Part shown: piece after piece, positions 37,901 to 50,250 of the stretch
Layout: each line of letters opens with the position of its first letter
Numbering within the stretch: the stretch's first letter is position 1
Origin: Tubiluchus corallicola
Taxonomy: Eukaryota > Priapulida > Priapulimorpha > Priapulimorphida > Tubiluchidae
Assembly (NCBI GenBank): GCA_030141605.1
Contig: JAQGDQ010000038.1
Coordinates: 797,802 to 861,801 of the forward strand
Reading direction: 5' to 3'
Length of the DNA: 64,000 nucleotides
Translations under genes and position numbers: made by a program
The notes under the pieces: generated by a model
Databases searched by the model: none
What the model was told of the DNA's origin: nothing
Seen by the model: the letters and a program-made list of their open reading frames with translations, nothing else

Positions 37901-38112
37901 CCAAACTTGAAAGAGAGGAAATATGAAAATACAGCCTGGATTTGAACCAGGGGCATTCTGTTTACAAGACAGATACTTTTAAGACAACTAGCAACTTTGG
38001 ACTGCCTTAATCACTGGAGAGGATGGTAGTCCAAGGCGTCTGTCCTGTCACCAGAAATTGCCTGGTTCAAATCCAAATTGCATTAACATTTGCTGTCTTT
38101 CAGTTTGGTATT
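37901..38112. repeat. Head-to-head pair of tRNA-Thr-like sequences (foldback)
   Basis: On the minus strand, 37934-37985 carries an anticodon arm TCTGT-CTTGTAA-ACAGA (anticodon TGT) and a T arm CCTGG-TTCAAAT-CCAGG with perfect 5-bp stems. A diverged relative runs in the plus direction at about 38025-38090 (CCTGGTTCAAATCC). Flanks also match in inverted order ('ccaaacttgaaag' versus 'ctttcagtttggt'). No intact acceptor and D arms were found, so these are not functional tRNAs. Confidence 0.6.
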
Positions 38113-41100
38113 AAAATCTACACCCAAGCGAAGTAAATAAGAAAACCAGAAAAATTTTGTCACCCAGTGTCACTCGAACAAAAGTCTTCTCTCTTCTCTA
38201 ATAAGCTAACCATTATAATTCAAACGAAAAGCCTCACTGGCTTTCATACGGAACTTGGACTTGGTTTCACCGAAATGATTAACCACAAATGTATAACTGC
38301 CATTTAAAATACATTTTACAAATACAGAAACACCGCAAGCGCGCAAAATACTCAAATATTGTACCCAGATTTAATTAAAAGTTAAGTAAATAGGTATTTT
38401 TACTTTTCGCTCATGGCAAAATGTTGCATTAGGGTTGTCATTGACGTCTAGTTTATTACTTCGTCACATATATCAATAAAATACCCTTCTAACACGCACG
38501 CAGTATAAATAATTCTAGTTAACGATGGTACAAAACCACAATTAATTGAATTTTGACTCAAATTTTAAAAATCAGAAATGCAAAAATGTTGGAAATAGCC
38601 TAGAACCAGGTAGATACCATGTAATGTGTTCTAACTTTTTGATAATTTGTGTTTTTTCAAGTTTAAGTTGCCATCAAAGTTCAATTATTTGTTGGTTTGT
38701 ACCATTATAAATAATCATCTTGACATTAAGATTATAAATAATTAATGACATTAAGTTTTTCATACAATTTGTCACACTGATAAATATACCTAGAACTTAG
38801 TGGCACGGTTTACTGCTGATATTGAATGGTTATAGTAGAACTTTCGAGGTAATCACCAAAATAATCCTCTACTATGAGCTGCATAAGCAGCCATCATCCG
38901 TCCATTTACTAAGTAGGCATAGGGTTGTTTAACATTGATTATTTAGAATACAACGTTACTCTTTCCTGACCGCATACGCAGCTGTTTTCTTCGTTCTCAT
39001 TTTTTCCAAAGTATTTCTTAATTGTATTCATTTTAAACACTTTTAAAGTACATTTATTTAAAATAGGTATGTATGTAGTCTGATGTAACTAGCTGTAAGT
39101 TTGAAAAAGTTTCTAACGAAAACAACAACAGGCAAAAAAACCGTCTTACCTGTGAAAAAATTAAAAAGCACGGTGGAAAAACAACGATGAATAGGTTATA
39201 ATAATCAGTTGATTCTTGGACAGTAAAACTACTCCTTTTTTCATTCCATAATAATGTTGTGAGAAGCCAATAGCTTTTTTAAAAACTAGCTTGCACACAC
39301 AGTTCTAAAAGCGGAAATACTTATTATGTATCCAAAATAATTGTTAAACCTTTACTATAACTTTTTCAGGTGTAGTTTCAACAGCGCTTTAGCTCTTATT
39401 TATAAGAATCGTTTGGTCACGTTCACATTGACACAACAGAACAAACTGACGTATGCCTACACAACACGGCACTATGAGTTCATAGCAAATAAACCAAAAT
39501 TTTACTGCAGGGATGGTTGTAGACTTTGGGGCTGGCTAACTTAGCAAGAAATCATGTTTTGGGCAGATTCTGCGTCAGCACGCGTGCGTAGGTATGGGCC
39601 TACGATAACTTGCGCGCGCCTTGCGGGCTCATGATGACCTGTGCGCGCTCTTTGAAGTAGCGTTAATAACTGGTTAATCTGTAATAGTATTGACACTGAT
39701 CAGACCACAGTAACTGTCAACCTCACAAATGTGGTTAAACATACCACTGTTACGACAGCCTATATTAGTGGAGCTTATCTGTTACCTGTAACTTGGTGGG
39801 GGTGATTCGCTTAACATGGCAGCAAGAGAAGAATGCATTACCTAGAATTAATAAATATGCTCAGAAGATTCCACAATCATATTGGTAGGGTTTTCTGATT
39901 GGTCTACATTACGCTATATTATATAGAAAATGATTCAGTGAAACAGAGTCAGAATAACGTCATCAGTTTTGTTACTAATGACGACGTGCTGTCAATGGTC
40001 ATTAATATTCGTCACTAACGACGACAGGCTATTAATGGCATTAACGCCCGACCCCGATGGCAACAGGCGGTTAATAGCCACTGACGTCACGCGATTGTCA
40101 TTTGCGAGCGCCATTGTTTAAAATAGTTTTTCACATCTGAACGTTAATGAACATTGCACCAGTAACTTCTATGTCCGATTAGTGTTTATCGTATTTCAAA
40201 TGCATTTTGTACTGCTGGGGGCACTACCACTCAAACTTTGATCAAAATGAATTTTCTAACGCAATAAACACTAATCCAACGTAGATGTTACTGATGACTA
40301 AAATATAATGTAATTTCTTTGAGAACATTTATTTTTATTAAAATGGGGTTGCACTCGTTTAGTTAAAGTCATGGTATCTTTTACTAGTCAGAGAAACATA
40401 TCTGTAGATGATTCTGATAGCGCGGTATGAAATTAATGTTGAATTTAATTTTAACTGCATTAAATTTTATTTCACAATAAAAATGCAAGTATATACGTAC
40501 ATTTAATAATGTTGCGTAGCAAAATATTTCACCGTGTGGAGAACGAAGGAGCATATTTGCTATCTGGTACTCATCCAAGGAATACAGTAATTGATGAGTT
40601 TCTAATTTATATTTCTGCAATATTTGTAATTTAAATGTATAAGATAAAATAAGTTTAACTAGTAATTTAAAGTCAGGATGAGATCTGATTATTGTGATTA
40701 GTTGTGACTGTTGCAGCAAAAATAATTGTCTTTATGAATTTTTAAATTGATGACATTTCATTTTACGAGGAATTGATGATCATATTTTAATAGCATTATA
40801 TTTTGATAACTGTTTCGTTACATTTGTTTTTGAGAGATGTAGTACATATAGTTTTCAACTGAATATCGTGTGAATTAACATGCTGATTTGAAACTGGACA
40901 AAAGTAGGATTGAAAAGTTGGGAGAAGACGTAAATTGTGATGCTGATATATGAAATAGGATTGTACATTATTATGTTTCTATATCTATAAGGTTTTTTGA
41001 AAAGACTTGTAGATTATATCTGTAAAGCGATCATACCTCCTACATGGGATATTAGTTTTAGTAATTTTACCCTTGCAATAATAATGTTACTGTTTAGTAG

Positions 41101-41600
41101 ATACAGGAACTCTATCATTTGCTATCGCAAAGCGCCATCTAATGGCAATCATCTAAACTTTTTACTTTGTGGAATCTGCAAAAATGATTACCATTAATTG
41201 AATTTTAATTTTAATAATTTTTATTTTTTATATTATTATAATACAATACTCACATAAATCCTAAAATTAATTTGCAGACAGACATTTCGTAACCTATTGT
41301 TTCTTAAATTTAGTGTTGGCTTGCAAAATCATTGAATAAATGTTATTTTGAACGACAGAGGCCGTTACTCGCCAAGAAATATAAAAACATTCTAAGTATA
41401 TAATTATATTGCACTGTCGACTAGATAAAAAAGCTGGAATCAACAAAAAATCAAGAATTATGAAGCAACGTCTCTTCACTTGTAATGAACAAGCTTTATC
41501 AAACGACAATTAATTATGAAAAGGATGGTTAGTGTATGATGATTGAACTGAATCGCGCATGCATGCAATATGTGACTTTGTTTAATTTTTCATTTGTACC
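38113..41600. other. Gene-free stretch
   Basis: No supported exon. 39560-40110 is locally richer in CpG (cgcgcgc, cgtgcgtagg, gacgtcacgcg) but carries no open frame that I trust. Confidence 0.35.
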
Positions 41601-42110
41601 CATCATTTGTCCCATCATTTGTTCATTTGTATATTTCATTTGGTCATACATTCACTCCTGCATTCGCTTGCTACCTTTCATTCTCTTGCTTATTCTTATT
41701 CATTTAACCAGACTCTTTACTCTTTCTACGTTTGTTTGTTTATCTGTCTGTATGTTCGTACGTTTATTTTCGTTTGAACCCATTTGCTTAGTTTCTTAAG
41801 TTTGTCGATCAGATCGGCCAGTCATTTATTCCTTTACCCACACACTTTTTCGCTCAAAGATTCACTTATACGTTTCTTTATTTGTATCTTCTCATTCATT
41901 CATTCATTCATTCATTCATTCATTCATTCATTCATTCATTCATTCATTCATTCATTCATTCATTCATTCATTCATTCATTCATTCATTCATTCATTCATT
42001 CATTCATTCATTCATTCATCTATCCATTCGTTAGTTCTTTCGTTCGTTCGTTCGTTCATTCATTCATTCATATCCATTTGCTGGTTTATTCGTTTGTTTT
42101 TTGTCCAACC
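41600..42110. repeat. (ATTC)n microsatellite with degenerate flanks
   Basis: A clean run of CATT units spans 41893-42018. Degenerate forms (ttcgttcg, cattcattca) continue on both sides from about 41600 to 42080. Long ORFs reading FIHSFIHS result from the 12-bp coding periodicity of a 4-bp repeat. Confidence 0.9.
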
Positions 42111-42997
42111 CCATCAGTCCATCCAAGCAACCAATCAGAACACTTTGACTAGAGCGTGAATTTATTTATGCTACTCAAACTGAGAAGCCAACTTACTAAC
42201 TTTCGGCATCAAGGAAATCACTTTAAGCAGAAGTTGCTCAACTTACATTCTAACAGCAACGCATTCTAATTACTGCAGAGTTACATTCAAGCATGAAAGT
42301 AGTCAAGATTTAGGCCTAAACTAAAAAGTACCTGCTTATTTTCGACGTTCAGCAGGTTGTTAAATTTTGTGGTAACTGAGTAACTTCTTGACTGAACTGA
42401 GTTTTTAAATAGCTAAAGAGTGGGTAGGTTTTCAAGTTTAAATAACTTGAATAATTTCGTGTTTAAAACGAGTTTTGAGTTGCTAGAAAAGAGGTTGGTT
42501 TCTCAGTTGAAAGAAACTTAAGTAATTTGTATTTTAAAATAAACTCCTGAGTTCTAAAAACCAGTAATTGGTTACTCGGTTTGAGTAACTTAGTTTCATG
42601 TTTGAATGAATACTCTTTTAGGCTGATTTCTTTTTTTAGGATAACTTGAGCAGCTCATTACTTTGAATTGGGCTCTTTGAGCCCTGAAAATACGTAATTT
42701 AGTTACTCAGTTTCAGTTATTTGAACAATCTCGGGTACAAGCTGAAGTTTCAGAAGTTAATTGTGTGATAAATTTTAGTAGCCAAAATTTTCTCTTTTTT
42801 GTATTTTAGCTGTCAAGGGAATGTACTCACGTGCACGACATCCGATTGAATTATTCATTTTGAAAACTATTAAAATGATTGACGGCTTCTTATGCCTTAT
42901 TAACTCTGTACTCACTAACCTGGTAATATTAATGAGTGCTCTCTGCAAACACAATTCTTCACGGAATTAGATACAGCTTGCTCTCAATTTTCATTCT

Positions 42998-43570
42998 TTA
43001 AAGGAAGAAAGGATGATTTTTTTCATATACTACCCCAATTTCAAGTACGATAATAAAAAGTATACACTTTAACACCAGTAATACTGCAATAGTTTCTGAT
43101 AGCTAAATAATTGAATTGAAATCTTAATTAAGCGCGGCAAGCCCAAACGACAATGATTTTCAACAGCACAAACATTACACGAGCATGTTACAGGTTTTTT
43201 ATCCAGTGCTAGTGTAAGAGATACGGCGTGTCGTGCTAAAACTTCGTGCTAAGATAAAAGTTCAAATTTCAAATTTACCGCTGTGCTCATGCATGAGCTG
43301 TCGAACGTGTGCAGTACGTCACGAACGAACACCTTTAAACTGAGAGGTACAGCACCTGTTTTTGTGCAGCCCGTTTCCGAAATGCAGGCGCCTGTGCCCG
43401 TCCAGCGAATGCATGTAATTGCTGAGAACTAGTCGGCGAACACCAATTTGAGTTTGTGTGGTAGCATTTCTTTCACGTAAGTCATTCTTCAAAAATATTA
43501 TTTTTCCTCTCAGTACTTTAAAGAGTAGATTCTGACCTACAGTTCAAGATTGGATCCGCTTTTCCTTTAA
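42998..43570 (+). mobile_element. TTAA-flanked MITE, family 2
   Basis: TTAA at 42998-43001 and 43567-43570. The ends are AGGAAGAAAGGATGA and, reversed, AGGAAAAGCGGATCC. The interior matches 14530-15045 and is unrelated to family 1, yet the termini share TTAA-AGGAA with it. No ORF is present. Confidence 0.75.
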
Positions 43571-45850
43571 ATTTATTATCATCATTATTGCATTTTCCTA
43601 TTACAGTTTGTAGTTAATAAACTCTTAAACTAAGCATTGTTCACAAGTTTGCGACTCTGTAACAGAATATTCTATCAACAATAATAAAAGCGGCACTTCA
43701 ATCAGCTTCATATATACATTACCTTTATCAATTATCCTGTATACCAGATTCTCCCAAGAGAGCTAAAGGATGATGGGAATTGATAGCAAGCTTCCTAGCT
43801 GCTGCTGCCCAGCAATAGTGTGACAGGCTTTCTAGGCAAGACCATTATGTTTGTACATTAATATATGAACCTTGCCTAACAGTAGCCATAAATTATTGGC
43901 TGATTACGCGAGTAGAAATGGAACTGTAAATTATTTTATTTCGGTTTGCTTTTATAGGTAGCCTAATTCGACTTGACTGTCAGCCGTACAAGTTATCTCA
44001 AGGCACATGCCACTTACGTTTTTTGTAAATTCAGGTGAGCAGATCTCTGTAATGTTTTACGTGGCTGTCGGTTTAGAAATCGTTGAAATATTGCTGTATC
44101 GTTCTGCAAAATAATTTTCCTTTTCCATCATTTTTGTGAATAAAGATAAAGTAATAACCTGCACGTTCTGTTTTTGTTTACTTTCGAATAATTGTAGGCA
44201 CTGCTTACTAATGTTTATTTTAATTTAAACGCGCAAGTGAATATAAAATATTTTGCCAATTTTAAATAAGTAATTAGAATTTTTCTTGTTCTCAAATTAT
44301 AAAAACACAATCAAACTAAGTTAACCTCGCGTTGTTAAGCTGCTACTTCTTGAAATCTTGTCAAAAATGACGTCATTGGGAAAGATGGTTATTGCTACAT
44401 CTGAAACTCAAAAATTAATGTAGTGAACAGTATCAATCACATCGGCTGAACAAACTGTACGATTACCACGTATCACCATTTAAAAATATTGTACGTACAT
44501 GAATACGTACATGAACCACATTCAAACTCACTACGGTTCATAAACGATCCTTCAGGGCATGTGGCCCTTACTGTTGGAATTTGCCGCCGTACGAACTAAG
44601 AACGTGCACGAATGTTGATACCTTTAATCCAAATTAGAACTTATTTGTTCTTAAAAGCTTTTTGTGATTCCTAAAGGCTATTTCAAATCATCTTTGTAAT
44701 TTCATAGTCCTAATTGTATAAATCGCGATTTGAAAGTTTACATGTTTGAAATGTTTTGCATGCTTCTCAAAGATTTTTAAGCCTCAAAAAGCAAGTTATT
44801 TGATACTTTTATCTAAATTGAAAACTCACTGGTTCAACTGTTTTATTTTCTTTACGTATTGGCCTCACTTTATACATTTTATAATTTTATGTAAATTTAT
44901 TATCTTAATGTGAAATGTTAGAATAATAATTATCGTAAAGCGTTCTGTAGCATATAAATATAGATAGCCCGCTATAGAAAAGTAAAATCAACTTAACTAA
45001 ATAAACTAGTGTGAATAGGGTAAGTGGTGCCTAATAGCTTGAGCTAAGGAACAACAGTCAAACACACAAATTTAATTTTACTGTATTCTTTCTTCCAACT
45101 AGAAGACGTACCAAAGCTGTAAAAATAAATGCATTTGAAAATTAAAACCAATTCCACAAACATAAAATAATAAATGATAAAAACAATAGTTTTCGACTAA
45201 CTGATTTACATGATTGATTATTATTAAATATTCTTGCGCTCTCAGACTAGTGAAGGGTTAATAAGCTAGCTTATCTATGTAATATTAAGACGGATGGAGG
45301 CTAGCGCGAGTTTAATTTACGCCGTTTTCAAGATTTTCGTAAACTTGTTTGGAAAATAATACGCCGCTTGAGGGTTCAAGTAACACAACTTGACAATACA
45401 GTGAAAGAACTCAAGAAAAAGGCAAAAATTGATTTGCTATTTTAATGCAGATGGATCGATGGATGTAATTATACAACCGTCTCCTTACATCACTCGATAA
45501 CGACAACACACCATAGACAAATGGATATTAAATTTCCTTATTCAGAATATATTAGATCTGTAATGGTAACTATTATTGGTTTTATCTCCAACGCTTTAGC
45601 CAACCCGTTGATATAAGAAATGGGGTTTTGTATTAAAAGAAGCAGTTTGCCTTGGTTAGCAGGATTGCTTTGCATCTGGGACTAATGCCAAGCTGGGAAT
45701 CGGTTATTTGGGGTGCTTACAGCATGGATTAAGCCCAAGCCTCGAGTTCGAATCCAACTCTGTATGGTTTAATTAGTTTAATGTATTTTCTCTTCAGAAT
45801 AAAGAAACAATTTTGCTTTCAAGCGAACAAACCCGAGCAAATGTTACAGC
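43571..45850. other. Gene-free stretch
   Basis: AT-rich with no supported exon. A tRNA-like B-box word (gagttcgaatcc, near 45743) marks another short SINE fragment. Confidence 0.35.
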
Positions 45851-45869
45851 AAACCATTATCTAGCTTCG

Positions 45870-46200
45870 TGAAAGCTAGTTACGGGTTGAGTCTTGGGTT
45901 CGAGACCAATTCAAATGCAAAAATTTCAGAGTTTCTGGTTTAGTGTTGCCTTCGTGTGTTCATAGAACTGAACTTTTACTATGTCTTGACAACAGTGCAG
46001 ACTATGATTCCCTGTTGATAAACGAGTGAATGGTTTATTGTGTAACTTTCTAAGTCTGAAATGTCAGAGTGTTTCTGTGGTGTAATAGTTAGCATAGCTG
46101 CGCGGAAGCGAGAAAATCTTGACTTCCAGTGGAGACGTAAAATTTTTCAGAATTTTTTAGTCTTTCTAATTTAGTACTAGTAATTTAGTATTCGCAGAAT
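45870..46200 (+). repeat. tRNA-derived SINE, two units in tandem
   Basis: Unit 1 has 'gggttcgagacc' (45897-45908) and tail 'cagagtttctggtttagtgttg'; unit 2 starts near 'gtggtgtaatagttagcat' (about 46077). The order and linker match 34545-34880, so the two-unit form appears to move as one. Confidence 0.65.
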
Positions 46201-46587
46201 TAACTGCTCAAAATTAACAAACCGGCAATTTTAACAGCATTCCGCAAATACTTGATTTACAACCTTAGAAACAACATGATCTCACGCATGCGCGAGGCAC
46301 AGGAACTGAGAGCCAAGTTAAAACTGCGCCTACTCGGCGTTTTGGCATTTAAAAGGGTTAATTTCAAACATTATTTTCCTATTCATTTATCAAGCTACCA
46401 ACTGCTGGTGGCTTTGACATTTCCATTTAAAAGATAGACATCACATTTACGGCCAGAAATAAACAGATAATCGCTGACTGGTTACGAAAAAGAAAATAGA
46501 TTATCAATCGTTTTTGCTAAAGATGCTAAACAGTAAACACTGTTACAGCATAATATACCGATTGAATTACAGTAGATTAAAATTATT

Positions 46588-46770
46588 AACATTATTGTTG
46601 TTGTTGTTGTTGTTATTATTTTTATTATTATTATTATTGTTGTTGGTGTTATCGTTATCGTTATTATTATTATTTTTATTATTATTATCGTTATCGTCAT
46701 CGTTATCGTTGTTATTATCATTATCGTTATCATTATTATCTTCGTTATCATTATTATTGCCGTCGTGATA
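46588..46770. repeat. Compound trinucleotide microsatellite (TTG/TTA/TCG)
   Basis: Successive runs of TTG, TTA and ATCGTT units. Leucine- and isoleucine-rich ORFs on either strand are artefacts. Confidence 0.9.
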
Positions 46771-47528
46771 GTGTTGGTTATAATTGTGTTTTATTAGTAA
46801 AATTACGTAAAAGATATGGTCATATGTCTTATTATATCAACTCAGCATAAGTGTGGTGTAAAAAGCCTGAAAATTCTTTCTGTACCTCATTTATGACTAA
46901 AGACAGCATCAACAGCAATAGTGGGAAAAGCAGTGAAATTGCCTTTCTTTTTACTTTGACAGGAAATCCGCCGCCTGGGACTACTGTATCCTGTTCCGGC
47001 ACTGCAAAAGTGCACTCCTGCCCAAATCACCATTGCGTCGTGTCTGATGAATTCAATAAAACAGAATTGAAGCTCTCTGGTCATGATTCAATTTTATGAT
47101 CATATTAAGAACACAAATAAAATGCGCACAAAACAGTTGCCTCATGGGGACGCGAGAAAATGTTTCGTCAACTTATTGCTGTGTTTTAACTTCTTGTTTT
47201 GTTGCGTGCCAGCCAGGATTTACATTTGTTCGACGGAATGCCGCAAACTCTTTAGTATAATAACATAACAATATTAAATACTTATTAACAGGAAACCATA
47301 AGCAATTTTACGTTGCAAAATGAACTTTACTGTTGGATTGTGAAGTAATCGTGTCTTTGGTCACATTTTCCTAAGTTCATGTTAAATGGTAATGCTGATT
47401 AGCTTCTAAAGCCTTTTCTTAAGCTGTTTGTTGTTTGCCTGTAGCATGTGCAAGGATTATGGCATAAGCTCTATAGTATAATCATACGAATCAACAAAGC
47501 AATCGGCGAACTAAGTCCAGCAATCTCC

Positions 47529-47529
<1 letters not shown>

Positions 47530-47609
<80 letters not shown>

Positions 47610-47858
47610 CTTTATTTAAAGTCGGATGAACAATTAACAATAGCTCAAAGAGCTATTATCGTCGACTGTAAATAAGAAACTGCAACTATATAACTGAGAC
47701 TATTATTACCCCACTTTTACCCTAGCTATCACGCGCCAGGCATGCCAACAGTAGGTACCATTTCTAAAATCTTTGGTATGACCCGGCCGTTGTATCGAAC
47801 TCACGACCTTCCAGACGAAAAGCAGACGCGTTACACTAGGCTAAACCGCCAATAAACA
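47530..47858 (-). mobile_element. tRNA-derived SINE with (ATT)n tail
   Basis: On the minus strand, a tRNA-like head (A-box region 'tttagcctagtgtaacgcg', B box GAGTTCGATAC, about 47855-47780) is followed by a ~170-bp body and ends 'aaataaagatt' plus (ATT)n at 47609-47530. A head, body and simple-repeat tail is the standard SINE layout. Confidence 0.65.
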
Positions 47859-48554
47859 AGCAAGCGAACAAACAGTCATGCAAACAAACCAACTAAGTAA
47901 CTGACCGACCGACCAACCGTTCAGCCAACCAAGAAGCCTGCTAATCACCCAACTGACCAGTTAGTCAAACAACTGACGAAGTTAAATAGTATTTGTGTTT
48001 TTTAATCTGCGATCAGCGGCTAATAAAAACAATCTATACTCTGATTTCCTCATCACTATGTCACATGTGGAATTATAACACAACGTGACGAAGAATTGTT
48101 GTTGACCCCACTCGATACTACTATGGAGGACAAATATTTAGACGTAAGGACGATCCGTATTACCACTCGTAAAAGTGACTTTCCAAAAATCTTCAGACCC
48201 GGAAAAACCAATTGCATACACATTGGCAATATGTTTTGTCAGGTTGAAAAATTTGTGGATAAAAGTAAAGTAAACCTATTATTTGTTACAACTGTTATAA
48301 ATATAATCGTGTAGCTATATGACTAAAGGATTGTTTATGGGAAGTGTTTGCAAAAGCACCACACCGAGTCTTGAGAACCCGAAACTTAGAAGTGCAGTAA
48401 CTGCAGGAACGAGTGAATACTAAACAGTGTCCAAAGTAAAAGGAAGCCATGCGCAAAAAAGTGAGTCGCCGAACCTAGTCTCGCCTTTAATGTATTAAAT
48501 GAAAACCAATTTGTGAAAAGACACAATTAATAAGAAGCGTTTTTCCTTCCTCCA

Positions 48555-50085
48555 CACAAACACGAGGAGTCTTCTTGCAAATAGCAAGGCTTTTAAGCTG
48601 GACGAACTTGAGAAGCACTATGGTGTGGTTCTTCTTACGGAAACATGGCTTGATCCGTCGATTAAAAATGGCGAAATCAGGCATATACGGTTATCAAGTG
48701 CCAATCAAGAAAGATTAAGATAGAAATGCGGTAGTAGTAGTAGTAGTGGTAGTGGTAGTGGTAGTGGTAGTGGTAGTGGTAGTGGTAGTGGTAGTGGTAG
48801 TGGTAGTGGTAGTGGTAGTGGTAGTGGTAGTGGTAGTGGTAGTGGTAGTGGTAGTGGTAGTGGTAGTGGTAGTAGTAGTAGTAGTAGTAGTTATCGTAGT
48901 AGTAGTAGTAGTGCTACATGAAGTAGTAGTAATAGTGGGTTTATTGACCAATATTACAGGAGTATCATTACAAATACAAACAAATTGCAAAAGTGTAAAT
49001 TACTATTCTTTCCTTGAAGCACTTGACCAGTATTTAAAACAGCTTCATACACTCAAACACATATTTTAAAGTCAAATTAGTACCTGTGCAATGAAACAAG
49101 CTGCCTATGTTGTCAAAGTTCAGCCCGAGATTCCTGTTATTATAATTAATCTATGGTGCTCACTAATTTTACATTCACAAAGAACAATTTGCTCTGTTTG
49201 TATGCTTTTTCCGCATTGTGGGCTGATAAACGCATCCTTGTCCAAAAAATTCTGTTTTTTATTATGTATGCAAGGTAGTTTATTATGTATATAGGTTTAC
49301 TATATAAATGCTCTCCGGATAAATTTCATGTGATTTCAAGCCTGGATTTTTTTGTCTGCACTCTTTGATCTAGCTGATCTATTCTCAACTGAACTGTTTG
49401 TCTATAACCAAAAGTGAACGGTTTAAGTTGGTAAGTCTCTCTATTTCTCTAAACTATTGCGTGCTGTATTTTCGTGCAATGGATATGCACAGATTCATGG
49501 ATTCAAGCGAATCCGCGGTTATTTTTAAAAAAAAATCGTAATTGCAATTTTGAACAATTGTTCAAAAAATTATACCAATTTATAGTTCAAAATCAATTAA
49601 TACAGCTTATTAATGAACCGACACGGGTACCAAGCAATTCTAAACCTTTGCTTGATCTCATAATCACCTATTATCCTGGATGATTTATAGATTTTGGAAC
49701 CTTATCAGTTATTTACTCTAGTGTCCATAATCCAATGTTTGGCAAGCTAACTTTTGATTTTCTCATCCCAAAAGCCTATTGGCGAAAAGTACATAATTAT
49801 AACAAGTCGGCTGGGTTAATCTCAATAATAAGATTTTCTCTGCTGACCTTGAAACTATATTTCGGTTAGAATGTGTTGATACCATGTTTCAATGTTTTAT
49901 GGATCAATTAGTAAAATTAATTAATTAATGTATACCTAATCAGATTGTAACAGCTCGTGCGTAAGACAAACAATGGGTGAACAGTTCTGTACGAAAATTG
50001 AAGAAGCAGAAAGAAAAGCCTATAATAGTTGCAGGGCGAACAAATCCCAAGAAACATGGCAAGTTTACTCCCAGAAAAAAACAAA
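48555..50085 (+). pseudogene. Non-LTR retrotransposon endonuclease region, decayed
   Basis: The plus strand reads RSLLANSKAFKLDELEKHYG and VVLLTETWLDPSI, matching the N-terminal part of the APE-like endonuclease of CR1/jockey-type ORF2. After a frameshift it reads IYGYQVPIKKD then DRNA, leading into the microsatellite at 48730. At 49590-49680 it reads LIQLINEPTRVPSNSKPLLD, then a diverged HNPMFGKLTF. At 49965-50060 it reads QWVNSSVRKLKK, the linker before the RT. Several stops and frame changes make it a pseudogene, and it stops at another repeat at 50085. Confidence 0.8.
48730..48936. repeat. (GGTAGT)n microsatellite inside a retroelement
   Basis: About 140 bases of GGTAGT hexamers flanked by GTA trimers. 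It lies where the endonuclease frame should code for the glycine run after the K-D-R-N motif. Confidence 0.9.
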
Positions 50086-50250
50086 TACAGCAATTTATAG
50101 TTAAAAACAACACAACTTTATTAAAGCTTTTACATTAAACAGTTAAAATCATGCCAAACGTTTCGACACACTGCTGCTGTCATCACCAGGGGTAAATTTA
50201 CAAACCTACAGCCAGTTTATATAGGGAGAGCCTGTTATGCACTGAGTAGT
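50085..50250. repeat. Repeat end with TGATGA...CGAAACG motif
   Basis: The minus strand reads TGATGACAGCAGCAGTG then TGTCGAAACGTTTGGC. Such TGATGA/CGAAACG words are common at the ends of Penelope-like and related elements in invertebrate genomes. The tRNA- or RT-coding part was not found. Assignment is tentative. Confidence 0.35.

Noticed and set aside
41784-42152. Apparent FIHS-repeat protein
   Set aside because: Produced by the ATTC tetranucleotide repeat; there is no family match or splice context.
46962-47099. Possible exon: pyrimidine-rich acceptor then an open frame of locally higher GC content
   Set aside because: Both possible frames stop quickly and neither resembles a known protein; there is no partner exon.
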